From Sporothrix humicola (lineage: Eukaryota > Ascomycota > Sordariomycetes > Ophiostomatales > Ophiostomataceae): 64,000 nucleotides of DNA. Of the stretch, positions 33,601-42,998 are shown in pieces. The notes under the pieces are model-generated. The model saw only the letters and a program-made list of their open reading frames with translations, had not been told where the DNA came from and ran no database searches. Where the stretch lies: assembly GCA_021396245.1 (NCBI GenBank), contig WNYE01000104.1, positions 1-64,000 on the forward strand, given 5' to 3'. The position numbers were made by a program, and so were the translations under genes. How positions within the stretch are numbered: position 1 is the first letter of the stretch; every line of letters starts with the position of its first letter.

Positions 33601-33967
33601 GACAACTACACTATCGCGTATCATTGGGGAGCTTTCACCCCTGAGCCTCGGAGATCTTGACGCTCTTCGGACTATCAATCGAAGCTCGGGAAGTGGCTTT
33701 AGTGCAGCTATTGGCGGCATAGGTAGTATCGGCCGCCGCTCGCTGAGCAGTTTTCGGAAGACAGGCGGCAGTCCTGCGAGTGCTGCACTGGAGGCATTGG
33801 ACCGGCGAATGGCACGTGAGAGGCGCTTTGCTGAAATATTTGGCAGCGTGATGTGCCGTGGCCCTGTAATGGCGAAAGACAAGGAACGCAAAAACCAAGA
33901 AGACAAACAACGAGCCGTGGTGGAGCTGTTCTTGAGGCGGCCAAGAGAAGAACTGGGTGGGCATTGA
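30605..33967 (+). CDS. OCRL-like inositol polyphosphate 5-phosphatase with ASH/RhoGAP-like tail
   Basis: Removes the 5-phosphate from phosphoinositides on membranes. Single exon of 1,120 residues from ATG 30605 (MAPQNDPAEDSPAPVSESS). The catalytic domain starts at VKVGTWNVAACPG and carries the family signatures ALGLQEVVDL, FVNSHLASG, FWFGDLNFRLD, PSWCDRILYR and SDHKPV. Two insertions break it: a Ser/Thr-rich stretch after the GDLNFR motif, and about 90 highly charged, acidic residues between DRILYR and SDHKPV. The C-terminal half has an ASH-like beta domain (LTIANTGRVPAVFSF) and an all-helical RhoGAP-like region (about residues 840-1060), as in OCRL/INPP5B. No catalytic Arg finger is evident, so GAP activity is doubtful. 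The length without introns is unusual for the locus. Confidence 0.88.
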   Translation: MAPQNDPAEDSPAPVSESSEPVDITVSDATPHSLHSAVYARRSEYVRPHRIRVKVGTWNVAACPGTDHDLASWFVSGKGVDRRLSNVVAASTNGALQRETSNTSSTGQEQDSRAEPPPVRVMGGDKIGIYALGLQEVVDLNVASQYMSRVYADSTAPVMDRWKTALELALPEGYRLVASEQMSGLLLLIYASPEVAAMVTHTSTSAVGTGLLGMLGNKGAVSANVVLGESTRMVFVNSHLASGNDTSNAERRCWDVSTIQSRTQFEPYNHPGLPETKDPERISDADFAFWFGDLNFRLDDLPGDDIRRILTLHARGEYDLSQRQKVAGDGTNSSTLGCSNSLAGEEAIVVKKPTSTEGRSSWASGTTKTSPESASTTSTASTASTAPTDNFGYQEDADEDMKALSPLPDPDEFVPDASNDPASLQATLDSLLPHDQLGRVIREKRAFHDGWREGRITFLPSYKYDVGTVGLFDSSEKQRAPSWCDRILYRTRKDKDDYERQVKNMEEAKKRDEEMTQRGLDHAGDDDEVLFEYQPEADGDDQPRRNSTASSLDYDEYDDGEYNPDEDNEPELEDNVADRIHLDIYTSHQRIQSSDHKPVVSLFTIDYDATVPELKAVVHAEVAKELDRTENESRPGVTIVVDSRVARQPENHSADADGAVDFGLISFLQKASTSLTIANTGRVPAVFSFVERPTTEGLSSSGFVAHPHQWLTTSFVRPDKEIGEEGPLDVGKEVTLEPGETVNALLEVFVSDLILARMLNEGVSTLEDVLVLRVDEGRDHFVPVRGTWAPTCIGRSIEELVRVPDGGIRVFMASLGRGQAKKNGKLSMAAATASSSIPYDLDVRCAAPKELFKLTETIENLVDRAIADEQMLDDCKIPSNSIGWPFEDTTHTPDNRHIVAVISALDDDRPILDAFEPEIPSLLRLEVVSQVLLLFLRGLTDGIVTISLWSQIDQASLLSLNVPKNPDPIARDPNNEADKNTILDLLSSTPHHNISFVFLTTTLSRIIGELSPLSLGDLDALRTINRSSGSGFSAAIGGIGSIGRRSLSSFRKTGGSPASAALEALDRRMARERRFAEIFGSVMCRGPVMAKDKERKNQEDKQRAVVELFLRRPREELGGH

Positions 33968-34948
33968 ATGAGAACACTCATCAACCTATGACAGAAATTT
34001 GCATTGCACCTGAGCTATAAATGGGCTTGACGTATCATGGGCACATAAAGTTTAGAAATACACCAGCAAATATTAGTTGGTTAGTTATCATAGTACAGCT
34101 TGGACAAACAAGCCCGAATCCAAAGTGTTTTTTTTTCCCTATCAGTCTTTCTTCCGATTTTTTTTCTACTTCTTTCATCTTTTAATTTGTAGCTACAACT
34201 AGCTGATATTTTATTAATCGTACATCTGACCAGAATCTCTATGAGTTTGAGTGAGTACAAAGTAGGGAGATCACCAAGTTTATGTTGACTGGCGGGCTGC
34301 CAGTAACGCTGAAAACGCGCATGTCGATTGGTGCATGCGGCTCCTTCCATTTTGTTCATTACTCGGCAAGCGTCCATGTATACCTCCTGCCATTTTGTGT
34401 TTCAAAACAAAATTGACCGAGTATCATTTCTGCAAATGGAAGGAGGCCTTCACTACCAGGCGCGCAATTCTGGCAAACACTGATTGCCTCGCCGGCGATG
34501 GGCTTGGTTGGTGAGCGTGCGACGGCAATTGATACACTCTCTTTTACCAGGGAGTCACTTACAACTCACAATTATACAGATGTACCAACTTACCATTCTC
34601 TTAACCCGCTGCCATCCTGGCTACATATCATATGTTCTCTTTGCCGAGGTACCTGACATCGTCTCCCCGTCTCCTATATCGACTTTCCCTGACACGTCAA
34701 CATTGCTTCACTGTGACATCGTCACAAGCAATTTTGCTCTTATGCTTGTCAATTCCTGACAGAGCCTTCCTACGAGGAACAACTATGATTTGGGTAGATG
34801 CCTTGCGTGTCGATACTTTATTTCTTGCCTTCACGTTTCAACTAACTTTACAGATAAAGTAGGCTCGCCAGAGTACCTATAACATACTCCTAATACCGCC
34901 TTATATATCCAGAGGTGACGGCATTTTTTGCTCATATTTTACGAGAAA
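33968..34948. other. Intergenic, nothing recognised
   Basis: Contains a T-rich stretch (34,130-34,190) and an open ATG frame on the minus strand (34,374..34,081, 98 codons) with no recognisable domain. The part next to 34,949 may include a promoter or missed 5' exon of the following gene. Confidence 0.45.
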
Positions 34949-35875
34949 ATGTCAATTCATCACCGATATGCCCTTCTCTACAACATGCAACGCTACCAGG
35001 CCGATGTCAAAAAGCTAGCTCACCTTGTGTCCCAGTGTCGCGTCGTGGAGACTATTGCAGAAGACAACAATATGACAAATGACCTACCTACAGGCGAAGA
35101 CACAACAAAGTCTCTAGACCATGACCAAGAATCATCGGCATTGAGAGACAAAGAAAAAGAAGACGGAGGAAAGCAGTGGAATCGTGGCATCCCAGGGAAT
35201 GACAAGGATAAAGACAACGATTCGCCTCAAGGTCGCCATGAAGTATCTGCGGATGCCGAGGATGGCAATGCACCTAATGATCAACTAGAAGGTCAAAACA
35301 AACCCGAACATGAAAATGATACCAAGTCCGATGAAACACAGGACCATGCAGAAACGATGTTCTTTACTACGGCACCGAGGGCACCTACCGAGCTTAGTGT
35401 CAGCCAACCACCGCCAGGAGACTGTCCCCAACACAAAATTACTCGATCACAGCTGAATCAGATGCTTGCTTGCGATCGCGTCCTCGATCGAATCAAAGCG
35501 GGATTAATAAAAAATATTCATCGAATTAAGGCGGATGAAAACGAACTCTTTTCGCAAACGATACAGCACCTTTGGAACGAGGCAGCGAGGCTGAACGGCA
35601 CAGAAAAAATTAAGACGCTGCGGGTTATAGACAGGGAATTGAAAGCTGGTAACTGGTGGGAAGGTGGAAAGGCTTCGGGGGATTCTTCTGGCAGCCAGGA
35701 TGGTAAGCAGAACGCTGCTGGTTCCATAGCCGGGGCGTCTCTTCGGCTACCGTGCAGCCCCCTCCAGAATCTAGTCAAGCCTGGTGATTTATTATGGGAT
35801 GACGAAGTACAGCAGTGGCGGCTTAATATGGGCAGACTTATGGATGGCAAAGGCAGAAGGTGCGTCAAACTATGA
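34949..35875 (+). CDS. Acidic, disordered protein of unknown function
   Basis: Single open frame of 308 residues from ATG 34949 (MSIHHRYALLYNMQRYQAD). The N-terminal 35 residues form a possible helix (VKKLAHLVSQC). A 110-residue middle part is rich in Asp, Glu, Asn, Lys and Gln and is surely disordered. The C-terminal half looks folded and helical: ITRSQLNQMLACDRVLDRI, ENELFSQTIQHLWNEAARL and KTLRVIDRELKAGNWWEGG. No known domain was recognised. The conserved-looking C-terminal half with Trp residues argues for a real gene; a missed upstream exon is possible. Confidence 0.55.
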   Translation: MSIHHRYALLYNMQRYQADVKKLAHLVSQCRVVETIAEDNNMTNDLPTGEDTTKSLDHDQESSALRDKEKEDGGKQWNRGIPGNDKDKDNDSPQGRHEVSADAEDGNAPNDQLEGQNKPEHENDTKSDETQDHAETMFFTTAPRAPTELSVSQPPPGDCPQHKITRSQLNQMLACDRVLDRIKAGLIKNIHRIKADENELFSQTIQHLWNEAARLNGTEKIKTLRVIDRELKAGNWWEGGKASGDSSGSQDGKQNAAGSIAGASLRLPCSPLQNLVKPGDLLWDDEVQQWRLNMGRLMDGKGRRCVKL

Positions 35876-36177
35876 GCATAAGATTGGGTTGTTTTTTTAA
35901 AGACATAAAATAGAAATTACTGCTTGGTTATTCAAAATAATTAGTGTTGGGTCGAATTACAACTAGATACCTGATATGAACGCATTGCATGTTTCTGCCC
36001 TTCTAGCGGTGAAAGTCGCCAAGTAAATAATACTGCGTGTGCAAATCAGACAAAGATGACATGGAATGTAACGAAATGTTCAAAAATTAGAATCCAATTT
36101 GGTTTGAGATTTAGGGTATTGTGGTTGTTGAGAGGCAGGATGGTTTTTTTTTTGGCCCCTTTTCTTTTTTAATGCAT

Positions 36178-37397
36178 TTACAGGTTGGCCAGGACAGCAG
36201 CACCACCGAACAGGGCAGCGTAGCCGATGGCACCTGTCTGCGCAGGACTGGCCACACCGGTACTCTTAGAAGACGAGACGCCGGTAGCAGCGGGAACAGT
36301 GGATGTGGGGGTGGGCACACCAGACGTAAACGGAACACTGTTGGAGGCGGCTGTGGCACCGGAGAAGGCCGGGGCATCTGACGACCCGGCAGTGTTGGGC
36401 TTTGCTGTCGTGTTCTGTGGGTTGAGGACACTAAAAGAAAGAGTATTAGCAAAATATACGAGAGTCTGGAGTAATCCAAGTCTCGTAATACGTGCCCATC
36501 AATGACATGCAGCACGCCGTTGCTTAAGAGCACATCCTTTTCAATGATGCGAGCGGAGTCGACAAAGACAGTGCCGTTGTCAACCGTAAATGTCACGTTC
36601 CCACCGCCAAGGGAAGCCGCCTGCGTGTCATTCATGAGTAGAGTGCTGTAGTCGACGGTTCCATCAATAACATGATAGCTGAGGATATCGGCGACCTGGC
36701 TGCTGGTCCAGTTGGAAGCAATGTTGGCAATATCTGAGAAAGCGCTATTCGATGGCACAAAAACGGTGACATTGTGCAGGCCAGCAATCTTGTCGGTCAG
36801 CTTGTCACCGGCCTTCTTCAGGGCCCCGTTGGCCGACGTCAAGTTTGCAGCCACCAAAGTGCTGTTCAAGTCACCAGGGATGCCAAGCACAGTGTCGATG
36901 ATGTGTAGCGTGCCGCCGGTAAAATTGAGGTTGGACTGCGACACAGTTGAGTTCTGCTTGAGGGCCGACCAGAAAGTAATGTTGCCGCTGTCACCGCCCG
37001 TTAGGGATGCCTCGACAACCTGTCCGCCGGTGACGTTGGCATACGACGAGTTGGACAGCCAGGTAGGGAGGAAGAAGGACGAGTTGGTAAAATTGGACGC
37101 ATACCAAGTGCCATTGATGACGTGGTACGAAAGCAGGGCGTCCAGCAGCCCGGACTGAGAAACGACAGTAGCCGCGTTTTCGGGGTTGCTGAGGAATTTG
37201 CTCAGAGCATCATTGCTAGGTGCCAGCACGGTGATGTTGCCGGCATCACCAAGCGACTTGACAATGTGAGGGTTGGAGTCAAGCAGGCTGCTTAGAGTCG
37301 ACAAACTCGAGTTCTGAGACGCGAGAACATCTGACAGAGATGCTGCTGCAGCACAGGCAACAAGGGCCGCGGTGGGCATAAGGGCCTTAAAAAACAT
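36178..37397 (-). CDS. GPI-anchored fasciclin (FAS1) domain protein
   Basis: Cell-surface protein with two FAS1 domains, a fold used in adhesion and wall organisation. Exon 1 37397..36496; exon 2 36430..36178; 384 residues. The signal peptide is MFFKALMPTAALVACAAAAS. FAS1 signatures: NITVLAPSNDAL with YHVINGTW (domain 1), and VTVFVPSNSAF, YHVIDGTVDYSTLL and LSNGVLHVIDGVL (domain 2). Many Asn-X-Ser/Thr sites are present. A Ser/Thr/Pro-rich linker follows, ending in GYAALFGGAAVLANL, a GPI-type tail. The frame requires the intron 36495..36431 to begin with GCACGT and end TTTAG, a GC-AG intron; using the nearby GT would break the frame. Fungal relatives are often secreted wall proteins of unknown partner. 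Confidence 0.88.
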
Positions 37398-39260
37398 TGT
37401 GTAAAGGGTAGGGTATTGGTTGAAGCAAAAATATTGGAGTAGTCAATATCAATACTGTTGGACAAGGCTTGAAGGATGTGACTAGTGAATATTCAAATAA
37501 TAAACAGAACTTGGTACAAAAGAACGGGGCAAGAAGCCCATATTTATGGCCAGAGAAAGCCTTCCTGTGGCAGACATTAGATTTCCAGTCTCCGGGACCA
37601 TGGACAAAAGGGAAACCTGAGAGTGCAGGTGTAGGGGGCACAGAATCATCATTGCACCGCGAACAATGATGATGAAATACGTGCAAATGGCCAGGCCTCT
37701 CCTAGGCCCCAACTGCTGTTCGATTTTGCTTGGTATGGCATCATGGATTTGACGAAAAGACAAGAAGGAAATGCCGTCGATGATCGAGATGGCCTCAAGG
37801 ACTGGACGTACCTCCTCATTTGCTGTGGCAAGTGTAACATCGTCACTGGCCAACTCCGCACTTCCCATCATGCTGAGCTGTGGCAAGTGGCCACAAACAC
37901 CAGGAGAAGTAATATGCACGCGCCAATCCCAAGGACTGGCAAACGAGGAGGCGAGGTCAAGGTCAAACCACAACAAATGCAGGTATGGCTCGCACATCTT
38001 ACCAATGGTATTGCCATACTTACTCGACCCGGAAGGGGAAGAACTTGGCAACATATGACAGTGAGGCTGCCTACAGGGCCGCAATTCAGATTTGAACCTG
38101 CAAGGCCAAAGAGGGCCCGTCAGGATCGTGACGACATCGCATCGGAGTCGAAGGCATGGGTAGAGTCCCAACAGTAAGGAACGGCAGAATGGCAGGGCAT
38201 ATAAATTGAAGATGATACCATGGCAGACAGCAAGGCAAAACAAGACAGACCAGAAAAAAATAGGGCGTACGAGAAGAAAATGCGAGGCATGCTTGGGGCA
38301 AGGCGTGCGAAGAAATAAATATCCCAAAAGCCTAGATCAAAGCGCCAATAGAACGAGTCAGAATATATGACCTGGATAAAGGCGCAGGGATTGGAGTAAC
38401 AAAATGCCAGAACATGCAGAAAGAAACAAGCTTTAAACGGAATCCATGTCAGACCAAGCAAAGCCAAAAGGGCGGGAAGTCCCTCGCCTAATTATGGCAG
38501 GTGTTAGCGTTCTCACGGTGTATTTTACTGTGTATTTAATGGTGCGAAATCAACACTCGCAAGTGGAGCCTTCTATTTTCATTAGGTAATCATCACACCT
38601 GCCCTGTTTGCAATTGCAACTTGCAATTGCAACTTATCTTGCAATACCTCTAAAGTCTCGGGCAGCTTTAAACCAAAATATAAAAAAACCTCTTTTGCAA
38701 CCATAGAACTTTACCACATTGCACAATGTCCGGCCTCGACTTGACCGACCACCATCGCGCCGCCGTTAAACTCTGACCAACATTAGATCTTCGAAAACCC
38801 ACTTCGTTGTGACCACAGAAAGTGATCCGCCTATGACGGATATACGAAGGGTGTCGTGGCTGCAATTGGAGGCGGTTGGAAACAATACAGCGAAATCCTG
38901 TTTTTGGTAAGTCTTTTTACTATTGAAATTAGCAGCCGAGATGTATGGATTGGCGCTTGCCTCCTCAAACGCGCGTTGTCAACGAGAAGCCAATGCAGGG
39001 CTCGGCGAGCACAGATGTTAGACCTGGCAGTTGGTAATTGTTAGCCCAAATATTGTTCTATCTTGGGGGCTCAGCACTTTTTTACCCTGTGCCATATGAT
39101 AACGTGCAGACGCAGGACAAGAAACGATGACGGGGCATCGCATAGCTAACTAGAATCAACATCTGCTTCAAGCTTCGCGACAGCCTGTAGGACACGCCCC
39201 ATTGGGAGCTTCGGAGCTACGTTCTGACGTTCTTAACAGTAACATCACTTTATTTCAAGC
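37398..39260. other. Intergenic with tandem palindrome and TATA-like site
   Basis: A minus-strand open frame (38,327..37,482, 281 codons) starts at a non-ATG codon and has no recognisable domain, so it is not called. At 38,608-38,633 the 13-mer TTGCAATTGCAAC is directly repeated. TATAAAAAAA follows at 38,679. Two plus-strand ATGs (38,725 and 38,833) and a consensus GTAAGT donor at about 38,909 suggest 5' exons or a 5'-UTR intron of the gene at 39,261. Confidence 0.45.
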
Positions 39261-40060
39261 ATGACTTTCCTTGCACATGGGCTCGAGAAGCTACTTGTCC
39301 AGCACAAGACGGTTCTCGAGCAGGCACGCTCCTCAATATTGGCGGACATCTCCATATACAATGATGATCAGTACAGGGAGTTTATTTCAGTCCTCTCGGC
39401 CCGCATCATGTCCCACCAAAAAAGACTTGAATCTTTCGGACGAGACAAAACGGACGTGGAAGAGGACATCCAATGGGGACCTATCAAGGCTACCACGACG
39501 CTTGAAGACAGCAAGAAGATTGTCCTCCATATACGAGGGCCTTCACAAGGAGACATACACATTGTCAAAGTGGAACGCGAAGAAGTGGCTACTAGGCTTG
39601 TGAGTTTATACATCCCAGTTCTGCGCTGTGGGTGACAACTTCCCAGCCCCCATGATCACACACAGAACTAACTGTTGTAATGTTCTGCGCAATGCGTTAG
39701 AAGGTCCAGTTACAGCAATATGATAAAATGGTGAGCGCCTTTACTGCATTATTCATTTACCCCCTGTCGCTTTGATAGCATTGGCTGAACATTACATCGT
39801 AATACGTCGTACAGAGTCGGGTTTTCGCTCAGGCATACCACCAGGAAGTGGCAATCAAGCAACTGCTAACGGCTGGAGACGGTTTGGTAATACAACGGCC
39901 GCCTTCCAGTACTGACCACGATCGCATCGCCCTTTTGAAACAATACAACGGTCTCCGCGATGTGGCCCAGCAGTTCATAGGTCTCATTGCTGAAAATCAG
40001 GGTGTCCCAATACGGTCTCTTTATGCGGACGGTGGTTTTGGAGTGGACACCGAAGACTAA
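39261..40060 (+). CDS. Unknown helical protein, multi-exon
   Basis: Exons 39261-39599, 39701-39730 (a 30-nt microexon, KVQLQQYDKM) and 39815-40060, with donors GTGAGT and GTGAGC and acceptors GTTAG and TACAG, all in phase 0; 204 residues from the first ATG in this exon. A probable upstream exon from ATG 38,833 can be joined in frame through the GTAAGT donor near 38,909 to the acceptor at 39,259, adding about 25 residues, but the intron would be 350 nt. The protein is helical (GLEKLLVQHKTVLEQARSSI, FISVLSARIMSHQKRLESF), then has a strand-rich segment (KKIVLHIRG) and a C-terminal helix (ALLKQYNGLRDVAQQFIGL). No signal peptide. I do not recognise the family. Confidence 0.65.
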
Positions 40061-40863
40061 CCAATATACTGTATGTCATCTACTCGAGGTCTCTACGAAC
40101 AAGAAAGCAGATGTCACAATTAACTTAGGTCCCACGGATCTTGATTGATTAGTATGTATCTCGAATAGCCCACACACTCGAATGATAAACATCACAAGGT
40201 AATGTGGGCACCCGCTTCATATTAGCAAACTGTAAATGAAAAGAAATCCAGTGCAAAAATGCGGCGCCAAGTTGCGCTGTGTGAACAAGAGAATGCTGTC
40301 ACGAGCAAATGATCCCTCAGGCTTGAATTTTTATGAAGTTTTTTTTGTCTTTTTTGTCTACAAGTAAAATGCTAGACAAGGGTTGTCAAAAATAAGGTGT
40401 CGTTTAAAACCCTTCCCGGGTTTCGTTTTTGCTGTTTAGTTTTTCTTTTTTGAGGTGAATCGCGTCTTTCCTTTTTGCCCAAGTGAAGCCCACAATTCCG
40501 CTTCCTCGTTTTTTTTTTTACAAGGAAGCCTCGTCTGCCCATTGGTAAACTCCCCTCACGCCGCCCGAAATCTAGAGAGAACAAAAACACAAGTGCCCCG
40601 AACATAAAAGCAAACTAAGATCGCGTAAGAAGTCAGAAGCCGACGCAGCACAACCGCGAGGACTAGAGAAGCCGCGAACACCAGAACTCTCTGACTGCCA
40701 TCAATACAACAGTCCAGTCCGTTGGTAGCAGCATAATCCAGTGATGCCTCGGTCTGTTGCCCGTTCCGCTCTCTCATTCCACCCTCTCTCGCTATTGCTC
40801 CGATTCGCCGCTCTTTCAATCTTGACGCTCCTCCCAAGACGTCACTTCCGCAAATTCTGCCGT
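40061..40863. other. Convergent intergenic region
   Basis: 3' side of both the unknown gene (+) and the ribosomal protein uL13 gene (-). T-rich from 40,330 to 40,530. Open frames here are low complexity and are not supported. Confidence 0.5.
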
Positions 40864-42089
40864 TTAGTAGCCGAAAGACTCGAGAGCCTTGGCCGTCTTG
40901 GGGTCGACCTTGGCGTTCTTCTTGGCCTCAGACAGTTGCCGCGCGGCAACCTTCTTGCGCTCGTAGTAGGCAGCGCCCTTCGCTTTTCTCCGCTCCTCAA
41001 GTCTGTTGTGAAAAATACATTAGCAAACCTGGTTCGTAACAGTGTGACACCGGCATGACGGAGCCATAGGAAAACACCTCATAATGGGGCAAATACACAC
41101 CTGGCGACAACATCCTGGTACTTCCAGCCAACCTCGTGGCTCAACCGGCCAACCGTGCAGTACTTGCGGCCGGGCTGCAGTCTCAGGACGCGCAGGGCCT
41201 GGGGAACAACCATCTTCTTCTGCTTGTCATACGGGGGCGGGACACCCTCGAAAACCTTGAGGCGCTCAAGGGCGGCGGCACCGCGGGCAGTCTTATGCGG
41301 GATCATGCCGCGCACAGCCTTGTAGAAGATGCGCGAGGGGGCGCGGAAGTGGAAGGGGCCACCGCGAGTAGGGTTGTAACGGGTCATCTTGCGGAGGTAA
41401 GAGTGGTACTTGACTGGGCAGAGAAAAAGACTCCATGTTAGTTGATGTCTCCTATAACGCATGGAGATAGAAGTGACCCTTTGGGCGAGAGGGGGGCAGC
41501 AAAGTGGCCACTTACGCTTGGCGCGGAAGAACTCGCCAGAGATGTTCAGAGCCTCGCAGCGGACAATGACAATCTTCTGGCCGCTCAGCAGCTGCTTGGC
41601 GACAATGCTGGCCAGGCGGCCCAGCAGATGGCCCTTGCCATCAATGACAACCTAGAAATACCCGTGGTTAGCAAATGAATCTATCGCCGCTAGAGTCGAT
41701 TATCTCCGCTGTTCGAGATGGCCGTCGATCTCCGAGTCCCAGTATGCCGCACGTCCACCGCGTTATGCATTTGTTCAAGCTTGGTTTTGTGCCGATGTTT
41801 GGTCGTTCGATATGGTGGCCGGGGCGAGTAAAAAAAAACAGTGGCCTTTTGACGTTTCCAGTCTTCGTTCATGCAGGCTGCATCTTCGTCCATCTCCAGC
41901 TCCCTCCCAACCATAAAAGGTTCAATCCGCGCGTAACCAACGGTGCAAGATTCGGGATTCGTGGCGTTGCACATTGTGTTTCTCGAGACAAAAGATACGA
42001 CGGCCATCCGGGCAAGAGAGGCATTGCACTATCGTGCGCAATGCAGGGAAGGAGGTGAAAAAACTTACAACAGACTCGAAGCTCGACAT
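40864..42089 (-). CDS. RPL16: 60S ribosomal protein uL13 (yeast Rpl16, human L13a)
   Basis: Structural protein of the large cytosolic ribosomal subunit. Four exons: 42089..42069 (MSSFESV), 41651..41516, 41413..41101 and 41002..40864; 202 residues, the usual length. Consensus GTAAGT donors open the first two introns. Family sequence is continuous: VVIDGKGHLLGRLASIVAKQ, then RCEALNISGEFFRAK, KMTRYNPTRGGPFHFRAPSR, VRGMIPHKTARGAAALERLK, VGRLSHEVGWKYQDVVA and a Lys-rich tail ending KALESFGY. Intron 1 is 417 nt, much longer than the others (102 and 98 nt). Long first introns right after the start are common in fungal ribosomal-protein genes and often affect expression; I looked for C/D snoRNA boxes in it and saw none. 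Confidence 0.96.
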
Positions 42090-42998
42090 TTTGTGTTAGT
42101 TGGTGATCGGCCGCAGTGAAGCGGGCGTGTCGGTGACGATGTATCGGTAGAAGGGAAAGAAAAAAGAAACAGACTGGTGAGAAGTCTGTCTAGTTTTCCT
42201 TTTGTCGTTGTCGACGTTCGACGTTATAAATGCCCTCCGTCGGTGGACTTCGATCGTTGTCGAAGAGATTGCTAGGTGGTTTGATGTTGATGATTATCGC
42301 GAAAGCCTGAGAGGGAGGGAAGGAGGAGGAGGAAGAAAATGCCAGTCCACTTCGCACACAGAAGTTGGTGGAGGGCTCGAAAAAAAATTAATACCGAAAA
42401 TGCTGGCCACCGCCAACTGAAAAAAATTAATCCTAAAACTTTGCGCGGGTCGGATTTTGGCTCTTGGTGTGGTGTCTTCTAGGCTAGGGCTGGTTGGGTC
42501 ATTATGGGTCCATTGAAAAGAATTTGATCGAATCAAAAGAGGGGCGAGGCTGGACTCCATTGCTTAGGGCTCATGAACCTGATCATGTGATATATACGAT
42601 GAGTCATCAATACAACGTGTCTACAGACCAAGTCATTCAAGCTGTATTAATCTGTACGGAGTATTCCGTACAACGTACGCCAATAGACAACCCCACTAGT
42701 ATGTACTCTTCAAGTCTGGAGTCCACATGAAAAGCATGCGATCAGTTTCGCCGTTTTCGGGCTTCGATCAAGATATGAAACCACTTATTTGAGTGATCGA
42801 TCATTGCCCACATTTACAGGTAAAACAAACATCTGCCTCGTAAATATCAAAATATATTAGGTTAAAAGCGGCGGTGCTTCACATGTGTGAAGGGAGGGGA
42901 ACGAAAACCCATGAAATAAAAACGTAACGACACTTGGAAATATAACATGCTTATCTAGTTTCTGCGCATCCTATTGTTCGACAATGCATCCCTATAAC
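42090..42998. other. Promoter of RPL16 and intergenic
   Basis: Contains the palindrome TACGGAGTATTCCGTA (42,655-42,670) and no supportable gene. The RPL16-proximal part is probably its promoter. Confidence 0.5.

Noticed and set aside
37482..38327. 281-codon open frame on the minus strand
   Set aside because: It starts at a non-ATG codon, has unusual composition (many Cys, Ser, Phe) and no recognisable domain or splice pattern.
41652..42068. snoRNA in the uL13 first intron
   Set aside because: No TGATGA/CTGA box pair found on the sense strand.
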